The notes: generated from the sequence alone by a model not told the origin. A stretch of DNA of 64,000 nucleotides from Rheinheimera sp. (GCF_030690345.1 NZ_JAUYGV010000008.1:622433-686432), one strand, 5' to 3'. Shown: positions 17,322 through 27,108, counted from the stretch's first letter. Numbers and translations: made by a program.

Positions 17322-18710
17322 TTGGCTGATTGGTTAACCCTGGTACCGGCGCTGGTAGCCATTATCATCGTACTGTGGCGCAAAGAAGTGATCCTCGCGC
17401 TATTGCTGTCATTATGCAGTGCGGAATTACTGATTTTTTTGCAGGCCGGTGGCGCAGGCCCGGGTTTGCTGCTCGATGGCAGCATTAACACGCTGGAGCG
17501 CATAGTGGCGGTGACCAAAGACGGTGATAACGCCCGTATTTTAATGTTTTCCTTGTTAGTCGGCGGCTTGCTGGCCTATATGCGCGACTCCGGCGGCGTG
17601 TCGGCCACAGTAAAAATGCTGGTGGAAAAAGGCATTGCCAAAACGCCGCGTCAGGCCGGTTTGCTGACCTTCTTTATCAGCTCAGTGACTTTTATTGAAT
17701 CTAACCTCAGCTCGCTTACTGCCGGTATCAGCTCACGCGGTTTATTCGACAAGTTTAAAATGAGCCGCGCCCGGCTGGCCTATATTATCGACAGTACCAG
17801 CGCGCCTATCTGCATCATTATTCTGCTTAACGGCTGGGGCGCTTATATTCTGGGCCTGCTTAGCACTTACTCATTGGGCGATAACGCGGTATCGGTGCTG
17901 ATTGGCACTATACCGCTGAACTTTTATGCGTTGTTTACGCTAACAGTAGTGTTGTACACCATTATAACCGGCAAGGTGTATGGCCCGATGCGTAATTCCG
18001 AACAACAACTGCATACGCTGGCCGCCCATACCGAAATTGACGTTAAACCCAGCCATCCGTCTTTTATGCTGGTGCCGCTGCTAACCCTGGTAGCGTCGAT
18101 GCTGGGCTTTATGCTGATGACCGGTAATGGCCGGCTGGTAGAAGGCTCCGGTTCGCAATCGGTGCTGTATGCCACTACGCTGGCCTGTTTAGTCGCCTAT
18201 TGCATGATGTTACTGAGCAAACGTTTTAAACATCAGCAACTGGTGGATATCGGCTTTAAAGGTATGAGCGAACTGCTGCCGCTGGTTACCATAGTGCTGT
18301 TATCGCTGGCGCTGGGCAGCAGTTTAAAACTGCTGGGCACCGGCACTTTTATTGCGTCTATTGTTAATGACAGCCTGCCGCTGGTGTTGATCCCGGCCTT
18401 GCTGTTTTTGGCCGGCGCGCTGATTTCCTTTACCACCGGCACCAGTTGGGGCACCTTTGCTATTTTGATCCCCATCGGCATGCCGATGGTTGAGCTGCTC
18501 GGCCTGCCGCCTTCGTTGGTGCTGGCCGCCATTTTAAGCGGCGGCGTGTTCGGCGATCACTGCTCACCAATATCCGACAGCACCGCGGTCAGCTCAGTCG
18601 CCTCCGGCTGCGACTTACTCGAACACGTAAAAACCCAGCTACCCTATGCGCTGTTTTGCGGTGTGTTGGCGCTGCTGGCATTCCTGCTGGCCGGAGTGCT
18701 GATGATATGA
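17322..18710 (+). CDS. Na+/H+ antiporter, NhaC family
   Basis: A 462-residue polytopic inner-membrane protein with about 11-12 hydrophobic segments. Family landmarks include SVTFIESNLSSLTAGISSRG (about residue 122), STSAPICIIILLNGWGAY, a TGTSWGTFAILIPIGMP segment near residue 370 and GVFGDHCSPISDSTAVSS near residue 407. The last two are signatures of the NhaC/ArsB-like ion transporter group. It should exchange Na+ (or a small organic ion) for H+; substrate within the family is not fixed. The start codon is TTG, supported by a perfect AGGAGG at 17311-17316 five bases upstream. Its stop overlaps the next gene's ATG (ATGA). Confidence 0.85.
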   Translation: MADWLTLVPALVAIIIVLWRKEVILALLLSLCSAELLIFLQAGGAGPGLLLDGSINTLERIVAVTKDGDNARILMFSLLVGGLLAYMRDSGGVSATVKMLVEKGIAKTPRQAGLLTFFISSVTFIESNLSSLTAGISSRGLFDKFKMSRARLAYIIDSTSAPICIIILLNGWGAYILGLLSTYSLGDNAVSVLIGTIPLNFYALFTLTVVLYTIITGKVYGPMRNSEQQLHTLAAHTEIDVKPSHPSFMLVPLLTLVASMLGFMLMTGNGRLVEGSGSQSVLYATTLACLVAYCMMLLSKRFKHQQLVDIGFKGMSELLPLVTIVLLSLALGSSLKLLGTGTFIASIVNDSLPLVLIPALLFLAGALISFTTGTSWGTFAILIPIGMPMVELLGLPPSLVLAAILSGGVFGDHCSPISDSTAVSSVASGCDLLEHVKTQLPYALFCGVLALLAFLLAGVLMI

Positions 18711-19408
18711 AAATATTACCACTAACGGCCCTGCTGCTAAGCGGTTGCGCGGCTGTAACACCAGCAACGGTTACACCAACACCGGCGTCAGAAGTTCCGG
18801 CTGATTTTATTGATATTGCCACCCTGGTGCCGCAGGCTCAGGTGCGTATGGCCTACCTTGCTTCAGAGAATTTTGTTGGCAGTAAAGTAGACGGTTATGA
18901 AGCGAATAAATGCTATCTGCAACAGAATGCGGCTCAGGCGCTGGTACAGGTACAGCAAGCCGCTGCGGCTCAAGGCTATACGTTGTGGATTTTTGATTGT
19001 TACCGGCCACAGCGGGCGGTAAACCATTTTATGCGCTGGGCCGGTGATTTAAGCGATACCGGCACTAAAGCGCAGTACTACCCTAACCTGGGCAAAGATA
19101 AACTGGTGGGCGAATATATTGCCGAAAAGTCCGGCCACAGCCGTGGCAGCACTATAGATTTAACCCTGGCAGCGCAAGATAACAGTGGCAACTGGCGGCC
19201 GCTTGATATGGGCTCACCCTTTGATATGTTTGACCCGGTATCTAACGTGGGCGCGCCCGGCATCAGCGCAGCGCAACAGGCCAACCGGCAACTGCTGGAA
19301 AGCCTGATGCACTCAGCCGGCTTTAAGGTATACAACATGGAATGGTGGCATTTTACCCACCAGCCGCCGGTATACACCGACCGCTATTTTGATTTTATTG
19401 TGCGCTAA
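18707..19408 (+). CDS. D-Ala-D-Ala dipeptidase, VanX/DdpX family, lipoprotein
   Basis: A 233-residue protein starting at the ATG that overlaps the antiporter stop codon. It has a lipobox (LLLSGC, Cys14), so it should be lipid-anchored in the envelope, unlike cytoplasmic VanX. The M15D active site is complete: zinc ligands His144 and Asp151 (SGHSRGSTIDL) and His215 with catalytic Glu212 (MEWWHF), plus Arg100 in YRPQRA, which positions substrate. The likely job is recycling D-Ala-D-Ala released from peptidoglycan, as for E. coli DdpX, rather than glycopeptide resistance. Coupling to an NhaC-type carrier suggests that the carrier may move a product of the hydrolysis (inference). Confidence 0.85.
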   Translation: MKILPLTALLLSGCAAVTPATVTPTPASEVPADFIDIATLVPQAQVRMAYLASENFVGSKVDGYEANKCYLQQNAAQALVQVQQAAAAQGYTLWIFDCYRPQRAVNHFMRWAGDLSDTGTKAQYYPNLGKDKLVGEYIAEKSGHSRGSTIDLTLAAQDNSGNWRPLDMGSPFDMFDPVSNVGAPGISAAQQANRQLLESLMHSAGFKVYNMEWWHFTHQPPVYTDRYFDFIVR

Positions 19409-19430
19409 CGCCCGGCCAACGTAACGCCGT

Positions 19431-19850
19431 TTAACTGCCGGTACGGCGGCGCAAATGCATTTGCATCGCCAACTCGTCCTGTTGCTTTTGTTCGCGGCGC
19501 TGCTGTTGTAACTGCTGACGCTGCTGGCGCTGTTGCAGCAACTGTTCTATCGCCAGATTGTAGGCAGCCTGCTTATTACAGGCCTGTTGCTGCGTCGCCG
19601 CTTCCTGCTCTGCCAGCGCACTGCGCTGCTGCTGCTCTGCTGCCAGGTCATGCATAATATGCTTTAAGCCGGATAAGTTCTGCAGGCTTAAACTGCAGAG
19701 CATTTGCTGATTATTCTCCAGGCTGCCGATATGCTGTGCCAGTAAATGGCTGCGCTGCTGCTCCTGCCCGGCCAGTTGTTGCAACCGGCTGTGCCGGCTG
19801 CGCATCGCATCGAAGTTATCTTGTTGTGTTTGCAGATATTTTTTAAGCAT
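19431..19850 (-). CDS. fliJ: FliJ, flagellar export chaperone/stalk protein (lateral)
   Basis: A 139-residue, Gln-rich, highly charged coiled-coil protein with no hydrophobic segment, the form expected of FliJ, the central stalk of the FliHIJ export ATPase. Sequence is poorly conserved in this family, so the call rests on length, coiled-coil character and position: last gene of motY-lafK-fliEFGHIJ, overlapping the fliI stop by eight bases. No clear terminator follows. Confidence 0.85.
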   Translation of the reverse strand: MLKKYLQTQQDNFDAMRSRHSRLQQLAGQEQQRSHLLAQHIGSLENNQQMLCSLSLQNLSGLKHIMHDLAAEQQQRSALAEQEAATQQQACNKQAAYNLAIEQLLQQRQQRQQLQQQRREQKQQDELAMQMHLRRRTGS

Positions 19851-21171
19851 GCTGCGTCACCAAAGTTGCTAACTGTTGTTCGGTTTCGGCAAAATCAACT
19901 TGCTGATTTAAGCCCTGACAAAGAAATTGCTCAATTTTCGGATACAGCGCTACCGCCCTGTCCAGCTCGGTATCACGCCCGGCCTGGTAAGCGCCAAGCG
20001 GGATCAGCTCCTGCACCTGCTGATAACGGCTATACAAGCGCTTTAAGCTGTAACAGCTTTTCAGCTGCTGCTCAGAGACAATATTCGGCATCACCCGGCT
20101 GATAGAAGCGCCGATATCAATCGCCGGATAATGGCCACGCTCGGCCAGCTCGCGGCTTAATACCACGTGGCCGTCTAAAATAGCGCGGGCAGCGTCGGCT
20201 ATCGGGTCCTGCTGATCGTCACCTTCGGCCAGTACGGTATAAATGGCGGTCATGCTGCCACTGCTGTCATTGCTGTTGCCGGCACGCTCTACTAACTGGG
20301 TTAACTTGCTGAACACCGACGGCGGATAACCGCGGGTGGCCGGCGGCTCGCCGACCGACAGCGCAATTTCGCGTTGCGCCTGAGCATAGCGGGTTAGCGA
20401 GTCAACCAGTAACAACACATGCAGGCCCTGGTCACGAAACCAGGCGGCCAAACGGTGCGCCAGCTCTGCACTGCGCATCCGCAGCAGCGGTGATTGATCC
20501 GCCGGTGCCGCTACCACTATGGCTTTTTTCATGCCATCCGGGCCCAGGCTGTGTTCTATAAAATCTTTTACTTCCCAGCCGCGCTCGCCTACCAGGCCAA
20601 CTATCACCACGTCTGCCGCAGTAAAGCGTGTCATCATGCCAAGCAGTTTACTTTTACCCACGCCGGAGCCGGCAAATAGCCCCAGCCGCTGGCCCCGGCC
20701 GACAGTAAATAAGCCGTTGATGGCTTTAATACCGACATCCAGCGGCGTGGTAACGCCTTTTTTCTGCATTGGATTCACCGCCGCCAGTTGCGCGGAAATA
20801 TGCTCACCTTTGACTAAGGCCGGACCACCATCCAGCGGCTGCATTAAGCCATCCACCACGCGGCCGAGTAAGGCATGGCTCACGGTTAACGCCTGATCAT
20901 GGGTTAACGGCCGCACTTTGGCGCCGGTGGTCAGGGCGCTGGCATCCGTTAACGGCATTAAAAACGCCTGGTCGCGATCAAAGCCGACGACTTCGGCTTC
21001 AATCCAGCGGCCATTGTGACCTTCCACCTGATAACGCTGGCCCAGCGTGTACTGGCCACCGGCCACGGTTAAGATCATGCCGTTTACCCGCACCAGGGTG
21101 CCAAAGCTCTGGCACAGCGGGCCGGGCTGCAGTTGCTCTGCCGCCTGCTGCAGACGCTTAAGCACTGACAT
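19843..21171 (-). CDS. fliI: FliI, flagellar type III export ATPase (lateral)
   Basis: A 442-residue ATPase related to the F1 beta subunit. Walker A is GSGVGKS (168-174). Later come the Walker B strand HVLLLVDSLTRYAQAQREIAL and the FliI-specific GEPPATRGYPPSVFSKL. FliI energises delivery of export substrates to the FlhAB gate together with FliH and FliJ. The start overlaps the fliH 3' end by 14 bases and the stop overlaps fliJ. Confidence 0.97.
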   Translation of the reverse strand: MSVLKRLQQAAEQLQPGPLCQSFGTLVRVNGMILTVAGGQYTLGQRYQVEGHNGRWIEAEVVGFDRDQAFLMPLTDASALTTGAKVRPLTHDQALTVSHALLGRVVDGLMQPLDGGPALVKGEHISAQLAAVNPMQKKGVTTPLDVGIKAINGLFTVGRGQRLGLFAGSGVGKSKLLGMMTRFTAADVVIVGLVGERGWEVKDFIEHSLGPDGMKKAIVVAAPADQSPLLRMRSAELAHRLAAWFRDQGLHVLLLVDSLTRYAQAQREIALSVGEPPATRGYPPSVFSKLTQLVERAGNSNDSSGSMTAIYTVLAEGDDQQDPIADAARAILDGHVVLSRELAERGHYPAIDIGASISRVMPNIVSEQQLKSCYSLKRLYSRYQQVQELIPLGAYQAGRDTELDRAVALYPKIEQFLCQGLNQQVDFAETEQQLATLVTQHA

Positions 21172-21796
21172 CGTCGGCGGCCTGTAATTGCTGTTGCACC
21201 TGCGGCAACATGGCGGTTAAACGCTGGCGAAAATCCACCAGATGCAGTTGCGCCGCGCCAACAAAGGCTGCACTACCCGGTGCCAGGCCGTGGTCTGCCT
21301 GGAGTTGCACTTCGCCCAGCGCGATAACATCTAACTGTTGCCACACTGCCCAGTCTTGTGGCGCTAAGCGCACTGCGCTTATCTGCTCATTAACCTGCAG
21401 CAGCGGTAGCAGGCTGTTGACCGCCTGCTGCAAATGCGCTGGCTGCAAGCTGAGTTCGGCTTCCAGCGTGCTTTGTGCCAGTTGGCTTACCAGCTCGAAT
21501 ACACCCAGCGCCAATTGTTGTTCCTGTTGCTGCTGTTGCCCGGTCAGTTGCTGCTGTAACTGCGTTAACTGCTGCTCAAACTGCTGGCGCAATGCGCGTA
21601 CCGCCTGCTTTAACTGTTCTTCGGCCCCGGCCTGCGCTTGCTGCTGAGCAAGTTGCTGCGCCTGTTGTTTGCCCTCTTCAGCGCCCAGCCGCTTGCCATC
21701 CGTTAAGCCACGCTCATACGCCAGCTGCAGTTGCTGTTCAATGCTCTGCTGTGACAGATCACGCTGTACACCGGGAAAACGATACGGGTCCGCCAT
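21158..21796 (-). CDS. fliH: FliH, negative regulator/stator of FliI (lateral)
   Basis: A 212-residue protein with a Gln/Ala-rich central coiled coil (about residues 35-100) and a C-terminal domain resembling the FliH/V-ATPase E-subunit region (LQADHGLAPGSAAFVGAAQLHLVDFRQRL). It tethers FliI to FliN at the C-ring. It starts three bases after the fliG stop codon. The low-complexity middle is normal for this family. Confidence 0.9.
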   Translation of the reverse strand: MADPYRFPGVQRDLSQQSIEQQLQLAYERGLTDGKRLGAEEGKQQAQQLAQQQAQAGAEEQLKQAVRALRQQFEQQLTQLQQQLTGQQQQQEQQLALGVFELVSQLAQSTLEAELSLQPAHLQQAVNSLLPLLQVNEQISAVRLAPQDWAVWQQLDVIALGEVQLQADHGLAPGSAAFVGAAQLHLVDFRQRLTAMLPQVQQQLQAADDVSA

Positions 21797-21799
21797 AAA

Positions 21800-22819
21800 T
21801 TACCCCAGGGTCGCCTCTTCGTATAAGCGGTAGTCCACTTCACCTTTGGCCATCATCTGGCGGATCATTTGCATAATCTCAGCGCGGGCTGATTCTACCT
21901 TGGTGACGGTTTGCGCCTTGGTGCCTTCAATTTGCTGGCGGTAAACCTGGGCCAGACGTTTTGGTAACGCAGCCATAATGTTGTTCAGCAGTTCCGGCTC
22001 GCAGCCTTTTAATGCCACTACCCAGAGCTCGTCCGGAATTTCGTTCAGCAGATAAGCCAGTACATCTTCGCTTTGCCGTGCCAGCGAGCCAAAATCGTAC
22101 ATTTTGTCCTGTACCGCTTCGGCCGTTACCGCATTGTGCTGCTTTAACAAATCCATAATCTCGGCTTTATTACCGCTGTAACGGTTCATGATTTCCGCCA
22201 CTTTTTCCACGCCGTTAACCCGGGCGCCTACCTGCTCGCCAACAAAGGCAATACAGGCTTCCAACGTGTGGCGTAAATCGTCCATCACGTGCTCGCTGAC
22301 TTCGCGCAGGCTGGCAATACGGTACAAAATGTCGTCATGCTTCTGCTTGGGAAACAACGAAATAACCGCGGATGCCTGCTCTGCCGGTAAAAACGCCAGC
22401 AGCAAGGCCTGCATCTGAATATGTTCCTGCTCTAAAAAGCGCGCCAGCAGTTCTGCCGGTACCCATTCCAGCCGGCGAATGTCATCGGCCAGGGCGCCGC
22501 CGTAGATATCGTCCAGCATGCCGCGCGCTAGTTTGCGGCCTACGGCCCGGTCCAGTGCCCGCTCCAGATAAACCCGCGATGCACCACTAACGCCGCTTTC
22601 GTTGCGGTAGCAGTCAAAAAAATCCTGCAGGATCAGCGCGACATCGTCCTGGGTAACATTGGCAATTTTTGCCATCCGCTCAGACAGCGCCTTTACCTCC
22701 TGCCGGTTTAATTTTTTAATGATGCCGGCGGCGTTCTCTTCGCCCATGCTCAGCAACAAAATGGCCGCCCGATCCAGGTCGGTAATGGTGCGGCCGGCTT
22801 CAGACCTTAGTTGATTCAA
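21800..22819 (-). CDS. fliG: FliG, flagellar motor switch protein (lateral)
   Basis: A 339-residue protein with the three FliG domains: N-terminal FliF-binding (about 10-100), middle (about 115-190, where EHIQMQALLLAFLPAEQASAV carries the EHPQT-like motif in altered form), and C-terminal torque domain (about 200-335; MYDFGSLARQSEDVLAYLLNEIP). The charged ridge that contacts MotA is in the last part (KVESARAEIMQMIRQM). The gene overlaps the fliF 3' end by 20 bases. Confidence 0.95.
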   Translation of the reverse strand: MNQLRSEAGRTITDLDRAAILLLSMGEENAAGIIKKLNRQEVKALSERMAKIANVTQDDVALILQDFFDCYRNESGVSGASRVYLERALDRAVGRKLARGMLDDIYGGALADDIRRLEWVPAELLARFLEQEHIQMQALLLAFLPAEQASAVISLFPKQKHDDILYRIASLREVSEHVMDDLRHTLEACIAFVGEQVGARVNGVEKVAEIMNRYSGNKAEIMDLLKQHNAVTAEAVQDKMYDFGSLARQSEDVLAYLLNEIPDELWVVALKGCEPELLNNIMAALPKRLAQVYRQQIEGTKAQTVTKVESARAEIMQMIRQMMAKGEVDYRLYEEATLG

Positions 22820-24533
22820 TGCTGACTCCCCGCTCTACCCAATATTTAATCACTGCCGTTACCCGCTCAGATTCTTTGCTGGCTAACAGCTGCATATGCG
22901 TAATTTGCTCGGCAAACTCAGAGCCAACCTGGGGTAAATTAATGGCATTAAAGCCCGGCTGCGGCATGGCGCTGCTGTCTGCAGCGACAATGTCATCTGC
23001 ATCAGCACTGCGCTTAGTTGTGCTTTGCGCTGACAGCGCGGCTACCGCGGCATCGCTATCTTCGCCATACAGCGCATCCGGCTCTGCAGCGCGCTGCTTT
23101 TTGCCGCTAACCAGGTGATTAACCAGCGGCCGCACACCAAACAGGATCAACGCCAAACCAATTAAGCTGGCAAACAGGTAACGGGCATACTCTTTGACTT
23201 CCGGCAGTTGCCACCATGGCAAGCCGGCCAGCGGTGCACCAACCGGCGCGGCCGCAACAAAACCAAAGCTGGTGATATTAAACTGATCGCCGCGCTCAGC
23301 CTGAAAGCCGGTGGCGGTTTTGACCATGTCACCCAGTTGCTGCAATTGCGCCTGAGTCCAGCCGGCGTCACCGGCAGCACCTTCGTTTACCAGTACCGAC
23401 ACACTCATCGACTTTAACCGGCCCACTTCAAACCGCGTGTGGGTAACGGCACGGCCGCTATCAAACTGCCGGCTGCTTTCATTGCGCTCTGAGGTACGCT
23501 GATTATTGTCTTCGGCTTGTTGATCGGCCGGTAACGGTGGTTGGTTGGCCAATGCGCCCGGAATACCCATCGCCAGTTGGTCCAGCATGGTATCGGTTTT
23601 GATGGATTCAGACCGCACCACAGAGTCCGGGTCTATTGCCTCGCGGGTTTCTTCTACCACACTGAAATCAACATCTGATGACACCTGAATGCGGTAGTTA
23701 CCATCACCTAAAATCGGCAACAGCATAATAGAAGCGCGCTGTTCGATATTGCGTTCCAGCTTTTGCACAAAGGCCAGCTTTTTATCGGTTTCTTTACCTA
23801 CCGGTGTCTCGTCGTACAATTCACCGGTCAGCAGTTTACCGCGCTGGTCCACTACCGATATTTTGCGCGGGTCTAAACCCGGCACACTGCCGGCAATCAG
23901 GCTGACAATGGCTTCTACCTGGTTTGGCTTTAGCTCGTAGCCCGGGGCTAAATCAACCATCACTGAAGCGGCAGATTTCTCTTCCTGGCGGCCAACAAAT
24001 AAATTGCGTTTTGGCACTGCCAAATGCACGCGGCTGTTGCGAATGCCGTCCATGGTAATAATGGTGCGGGCCAGCTCACCTTCCAGCGCATGCTGGTACT
24101 GCATAGACTCCATAAACTGGCTGGTACCCATAGTGACTTTTTCACCTATGGTTGACAGCCCTTCCGGCATCGCCGCTTTAATGCCGCGCGCGGCCAGCGT
24201 AATACGCGCATCCGCTAAACGGTCTTGCGGCACCATAATGTTGCCGCTGTCGGTGTCGATACGAAACGCCACCTTTTCTTTATCCAGGATCTCCAGAATA
24301 CCGGCTTTGTCGTAGTGCTCCTGGTTGCCATACAACGGCACATAGTTTTTTGCCGAGGTCCACAGGATCAGCACTATAGTCGCCGCCACCAGGGTTGCCA
24401 GCAGCGCAATAGACGCTATGCTGCGATCACCGCCCGGTAACCAGCTGAACCGGTTAGACAAATTAATGACTTTCTCCCGAAAGTTGCCCTCGATACTGAC
24501 CGGGGGCATAGTTTTAACCACTTCGCCTTTCAT
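22800..24533 (-). CDS. fliF: FliF, flagellar MS-ring protein (lateral)
   Basis: A 577-residue protein with membrane segments near residues 40-60 and 450-470, flanking a large periplasmic ring-building domain. Its YscJ/FliF part includes LVPLYGNQEHYDKAGI-like sequence near residue 65 and LARTIITMDGIRNSRVHLAVP further on. The C-terminal tail (ITHMQLLASKESERVTAVIKYWV) is the FliG-binding helix pair. AAGGA precedes the ATG at 24533, eleven bases after the fliE stop. Confidence 0.97.
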   Translation of the reverse strand: MKGEVVKTMPPVSIEGNFREKVINLSNRFSWLPGGDRSIASIALLATLVAATIVLILWTSAKNYVPLYGNQEHYDKAGILEILDKEKVAFRIDTDSGNIMVPQDRLADARITLAARGIKAAMPEGLSTIGEKVTMGTSQFMESMQYQHALEGELARTIITMDGIRNSRVHLAVPKRNLFVGRQEEKSAASVMVDLAPGYELKPNQVEAIVSLIAGSVPGLDPRKISVVDQRGKLLTGELYDETPVGKETDKKLAFVQKLERNIEQRASIMLLPILGDGNYRIQVSSDVDFSVVEETREAIDPDSVVRSESIKTDTMLDQLAMGIPGALANQPPLPADQQAEDNNQRTSERNESSRQFDSGRAVTHTRFEVGRLKSMSVSVLVNEGAAGDAGWTQAQLQQLGDMVKTATGFQAERGDQFNITSFGFVAAAPVGAPLAGLPWWQLPEVKEYARYLFASLIGLALILFGVRPLVNHLVSGKKQRAAEPDALYGEDSDAAVAALSAQSTTKRSADADDIVAADSSAMPQPGFNAINLPQVGSEFAEQITHMQLLASKESERVTAVIKYWVERGVSIESTKV

Positions 24534-24543
24534 TGCATTGTCC

Positions 24544-24861
24544 TTACAGTGACATTCGCATCACGTCATCAATGCCGCTCAGTACCTTGTTGCGTACCTG
24601 CATCAGCATGGAGAAACTTAAATCCGCTTTCTGGCTGGCTACCATGGCGCCAACCACATCGTCACTACGGCCGGTATCGACTGCCGTCATCAGATCGGCA
24701 GAGATATTTTGCTGCTGGTTCACCGAGCGGATAACCTGGCTAAAATCACTGCTGATGCCGCTATCGTTGCTGGCCGGAGCAATCTGTTCGCTGCCGGCAA
24801 CCTGTTGCATCCGGGTCATCATTTGCAGCATCTGGCTCTGACTGTCTATTGGTGAAATCAT
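24544..24861 (-). CDS. fliE: FliE, MS-ring/rod junction protein (lateral)
   Basis: A 105-residue protein whose C-terminal half (SFSMLMQVRNKVLSGIDDVMRMSL) is the FliE signature that forms the base of the rod with FlgB. The N terminus is variable and helical. It is exported by the flagellar apparatus without a Sec signal. It follows lafK by 11 bases in the same operon. Confidence 0.94.
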   Translation of the reverse strand: MISPIDSQSQMLQMMTRMQQVAGSEQIAPASNDSGISSDFSQVIRSVNQQQNISADLMTAVDTGRSDDVVGAMVASQKADLSFSMLMQVRNKVLSGIDDVMRMSL

Positions 24862-24872
24862 ACTGGTTATCC

Positions 24873-26189
24873 TTAAGAAGCTAATGCGTCTATGTCGACA
24901 CCATGCTCGCGCATGGCAGCTATTTTGTAACGCAAAGCGCGGGTGCTGACACCCAACGCCTGCGCCGTGCGGGTACGGTGGCCGTTAAACTTATTCAGTA
25001 CATTTAAAATGTAATCAAATTCGGCATCTTTCTTACTTTGCTTGAGCAAGCTGGCGCAAATTGCCGCCGCTTGCGGGTGGCACTGCGGTAAATTTAAATC
25101 GGCTATTTGCAGTTCAATACCACGCGCCATCACTAAAGCACGCTGCATAATGTTTTCCAGCTCGCGTACATTGCCCGGCCAGTTGTATTGCAACATCACA
25201 TCGGCCGCACCACGGCTTAAGCGGTATTTGCCGTTGCCGTACTTATTAATAAAGAACTCTGCCAGTGGCAAAATATCGTCGCGCCGCTCGCGCAGCGCCG
25301 GCCAGCTCAGTGGCAACACATCCAGCCGGTAGAATAAATCTTCGCGGAACTGGCCTTGCTCTACCTGGCTGCGCAGGTTCTTGTTGCTGGCAGCAATCAC
25401 GCGAATATCCAGCTTAATGCGGCTGTTGCTGCCCAGTCGTTCTACTTCACGCTCCTGCAATACCCGCAGCAATTTGGCCTGCAGCGCCAGTGGCAACTCA
25501 GATATTTCATCGAGCAAAATAGTGCCGCCGTTGGCCGCTTCAAACTTACCAATCTGTTGGTTTACCGCACCGGTAAAAGCACCTTTGTTGTGGCCAAATA
25601 ACATGGCCTCCAGCATATGCTCCGGAATAGCGGCACAGTTCACGGCAATAAACGGCTTGTCAGCACGATCTGAGGCCTGATGAATAAACTGCGCCAGCCG
25701 CTCTTTGCCGGTGCCCGACTCACCGAGGATCAGCACGCTGGCTTCGGTTTGCGCAGCGCGGTTAGCCAACTGCAGGATCTGCCGGCTGGCGTGCGATACC
25801 GCTACCAAATCTTTTAAGCCGCGGCTCATCGCACTGGCATTACGGATTGAAGTTTTTAACTGCGAGCAGAAAAAAGGCTTTAGTAAATAATCAATTGCGC
25901 CGCTTTGTAAGGTATCGGACGCCAACGCGCTTTGATCGTTACCGACCATACTGATAATTTGCGCTGCCGGCAGCTTGCGGCACACCAGGCTAACCAGGTC
26001 CGGTAACGCCATTTGCGGCAGGTCGCAGTCAATAAAGGCCAGCGCCGGTTGGTAGTCATGGCACAGGCCGACAATCCCGGTAACATCGGCAGTGTGCAGC
26101 AGCTGATAACCTTCGCTTTGGATACATTGGCGTACTTCAGCATCAGGCTGTTGCGGCGCTATCCACAGTACATAAGCAGCATTTTTCAT
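24873..26189 (-). CDS. lafK: LafK, sigma-54-dependent lateral flagellar master activator
   Basis: A 438-residue enhancer-binding protein. The N-terminal receiver-like domain (1-115) keeps Asp54 and Lys104, but the acidic pair after strand 1 is replaced (IAPQQP). Phosphorylation is therefore unlikely and the domain is FleQ/FlrA-like. The AAA+ domain has Walker A GESGTGKE (156-163), the sigma-54 loop GAFTGA (203-208) and Walker [10 protein letters not shown] (221-229). A Fis-type helix-turn-helix ends the protein ([23 protein letters not shown]). In V. parahaemolyticus LafK drives the early lateral genes. The gene overlaps the motY stop, and its leader carries a c-di-GMP riboswitch. Likely targets are the sigma-54 promoters before flgB and fliT. 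Confidence 0.93.
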   Translation of the reverse strand: MKNAAYVLWIAPQQPDAEVRQCIQSEGYQLLHTADVTGIVGLCHDYQPALAFIDCDLPQMALPDLVSLVCRKLPAAQIISMVGNDQSALASDTLQSGAIDYLLKPFFCSQLKTSIRNASAMSRGLKDLVAVSHASRQILQLANRAAQTEASVLILGESGTGKERLAQFIHQASDRADKPFIAVNCAAIPEHMLEAMLFGHNKGAFTGAVNQQIGKFEAANGGTILLDEISELPLALQAKLLRVLQEREVERLGSNSRIKLDIRVIAASNKNLRSQVEQGQFREDLFYRLDVLPLSWPALRERRDDILPLAEFFINKYGNGKYRLSRGAADVMLQYNWPGNVRELENIMQRALVMARGIELQIADLNLPQCHPQAAAICASLLKQSKKDAEFDYILNVLNKFNGHRTRTAQALGVSTRALRYKIAAMREHGVDIDALAS

Positions 26190-27061
26190 TATTCGGCCTC
26201 CTGCTGAGTGCCGCTACGGACTAACCGCACTGATACGCGGCGGTTAGCTTGCTCCGGCTTACCCTGGCTGTTCAACAGCGGATAACGGTTACCATGAGCA
26301 CGGATTTCTAACTTAGACGCACTCACGCCCAACTCAATTAACTGCGCGGCAACTTCATCAGCCCTCTCCTGCGACAGCAGGCGGTTAGCCAATACAGTGC
26401 CGACATCATCGGTATGACCATCAATAAGAATTTTGCTGACAGAGCTATCCAGTTGCAGATAGCGCGCCAGTTTTTGCAGCTGTGGCAGCTGTTGCCGTGT
26501 CAGGGTGCGCTGGCCATCAGCAAACTGAATTTCACTGTCTCTGGCCTGTTGCCAGGATAACGGTGACATTTGTGCCACACAGCCACGAAACTGCTCAACC
26601 GCGCCGGAACCGCTGACACTGGTAAGCAGTATTTGTTGCTTATGTTGTTTGTCACTCAGCTCAAATTGCAGCCAGTTACCAAACTGAATTTGCTGTAGTA
26701 AAGGCAAGGCACCTGCGATAAAGCTTACTTTGCTATCGTGATATAGCTCGGCGCTGTAGGGGAAATCTGCTGTGGCTGTCGCGGCGCCGGGTTGCCAATC
26801 GGCAGGTCGGGCGGCCACATTGGCTTGCGCTAAGGCATAGTAAGGTTGGGCTAATGCCAGATCCAAGCGCAGTGAATGGCCCGGTTCTGCCAGAAAGCTG
26901 ACATCACCCACGCCATTAACCACCTGCTGTAACCGACAATGAAAAGCGCTGCTGTGCAACTGCCAGTCTGCCTGTTCTGCCGGTTGCACCAGCAACGCAG
27001 CCGCCAGTGCACCGCCGGCGGCAGAGGCACTAAGCCAGAGACTCAGAGATAACAATGACAC
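26189..27061 (-). CDS. motY: MotY-like stator-associated T-ring protein (lateral)
   Basis: A 290-residue exported protein. The N-terminal half contains [20 protein letters not shown], matching the MotY N-terminal domain that binds the basal body. The C-terminal half (about 165-285) is an OmpA-like peptidoglycan-binding domain with [12 protein letters not shown] and NRRVSVRL. MotY forms part of the ring that holds stators in Vibrio polar and lateral motors. The start is a GTG at 27059-27061 with AAGGA seven bases upstream. It is the first gene after a long structured leader that includes a c-di-GMP riboswitch. Confidence 0.88.
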   Translation of the reverse strand: MSLLSLSLWLSASAAGGALAAALLVQPAEQADWQLHSSAFHCRLQQVVNGVGDVSFLAEPGHSLRLDLALAQPYYALAQANVAARPADWQPGAATATADFPYSAELYHDSKVSFIAGALPLLQQIQFGNWLQFELSDKQHKQQILLTSVSGSGAVEQFRGCVAQMSPLSWQQARDSEIQFADGQRTLTRQQLPQLQKLARYLQLDSSVSKILIDGHTDDVGTVLANRLLSQERADEVAAQLIELGVSASKLEIRAHGNRYPLLNSQGKPEQANRRVSVRLVRSGTQQEAE

Positions 27062-27089
27062 ATCAATATCCTTTTAATTAACCACAACC

Positions 27090-27108
27090 GTTACTGCCGG
27101 GCAGTAAC
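27090..27108 (-). other. Perfect 9-bp hairpin in the motY leader
   Basis: GTTACTGCC (27090-27098) and its complement GGCAGTAAC (27100-27108) flank one base. No T tract follows on the minus strand, and the motY ribosome binding site lies about 15 bases further. It may be part of the riboswitch expression platform or a protein site; role not established. Confidence 0.5.

Noticed and set aside
18707-19408. Vancomycin resistance gene vanX
   Set aside because: The active site matches, but there is no vanH/vanA or regulator nearby and the product is an exported lipoprotein in a Gram-negative context, so peptidoglycan recycling is more likely.
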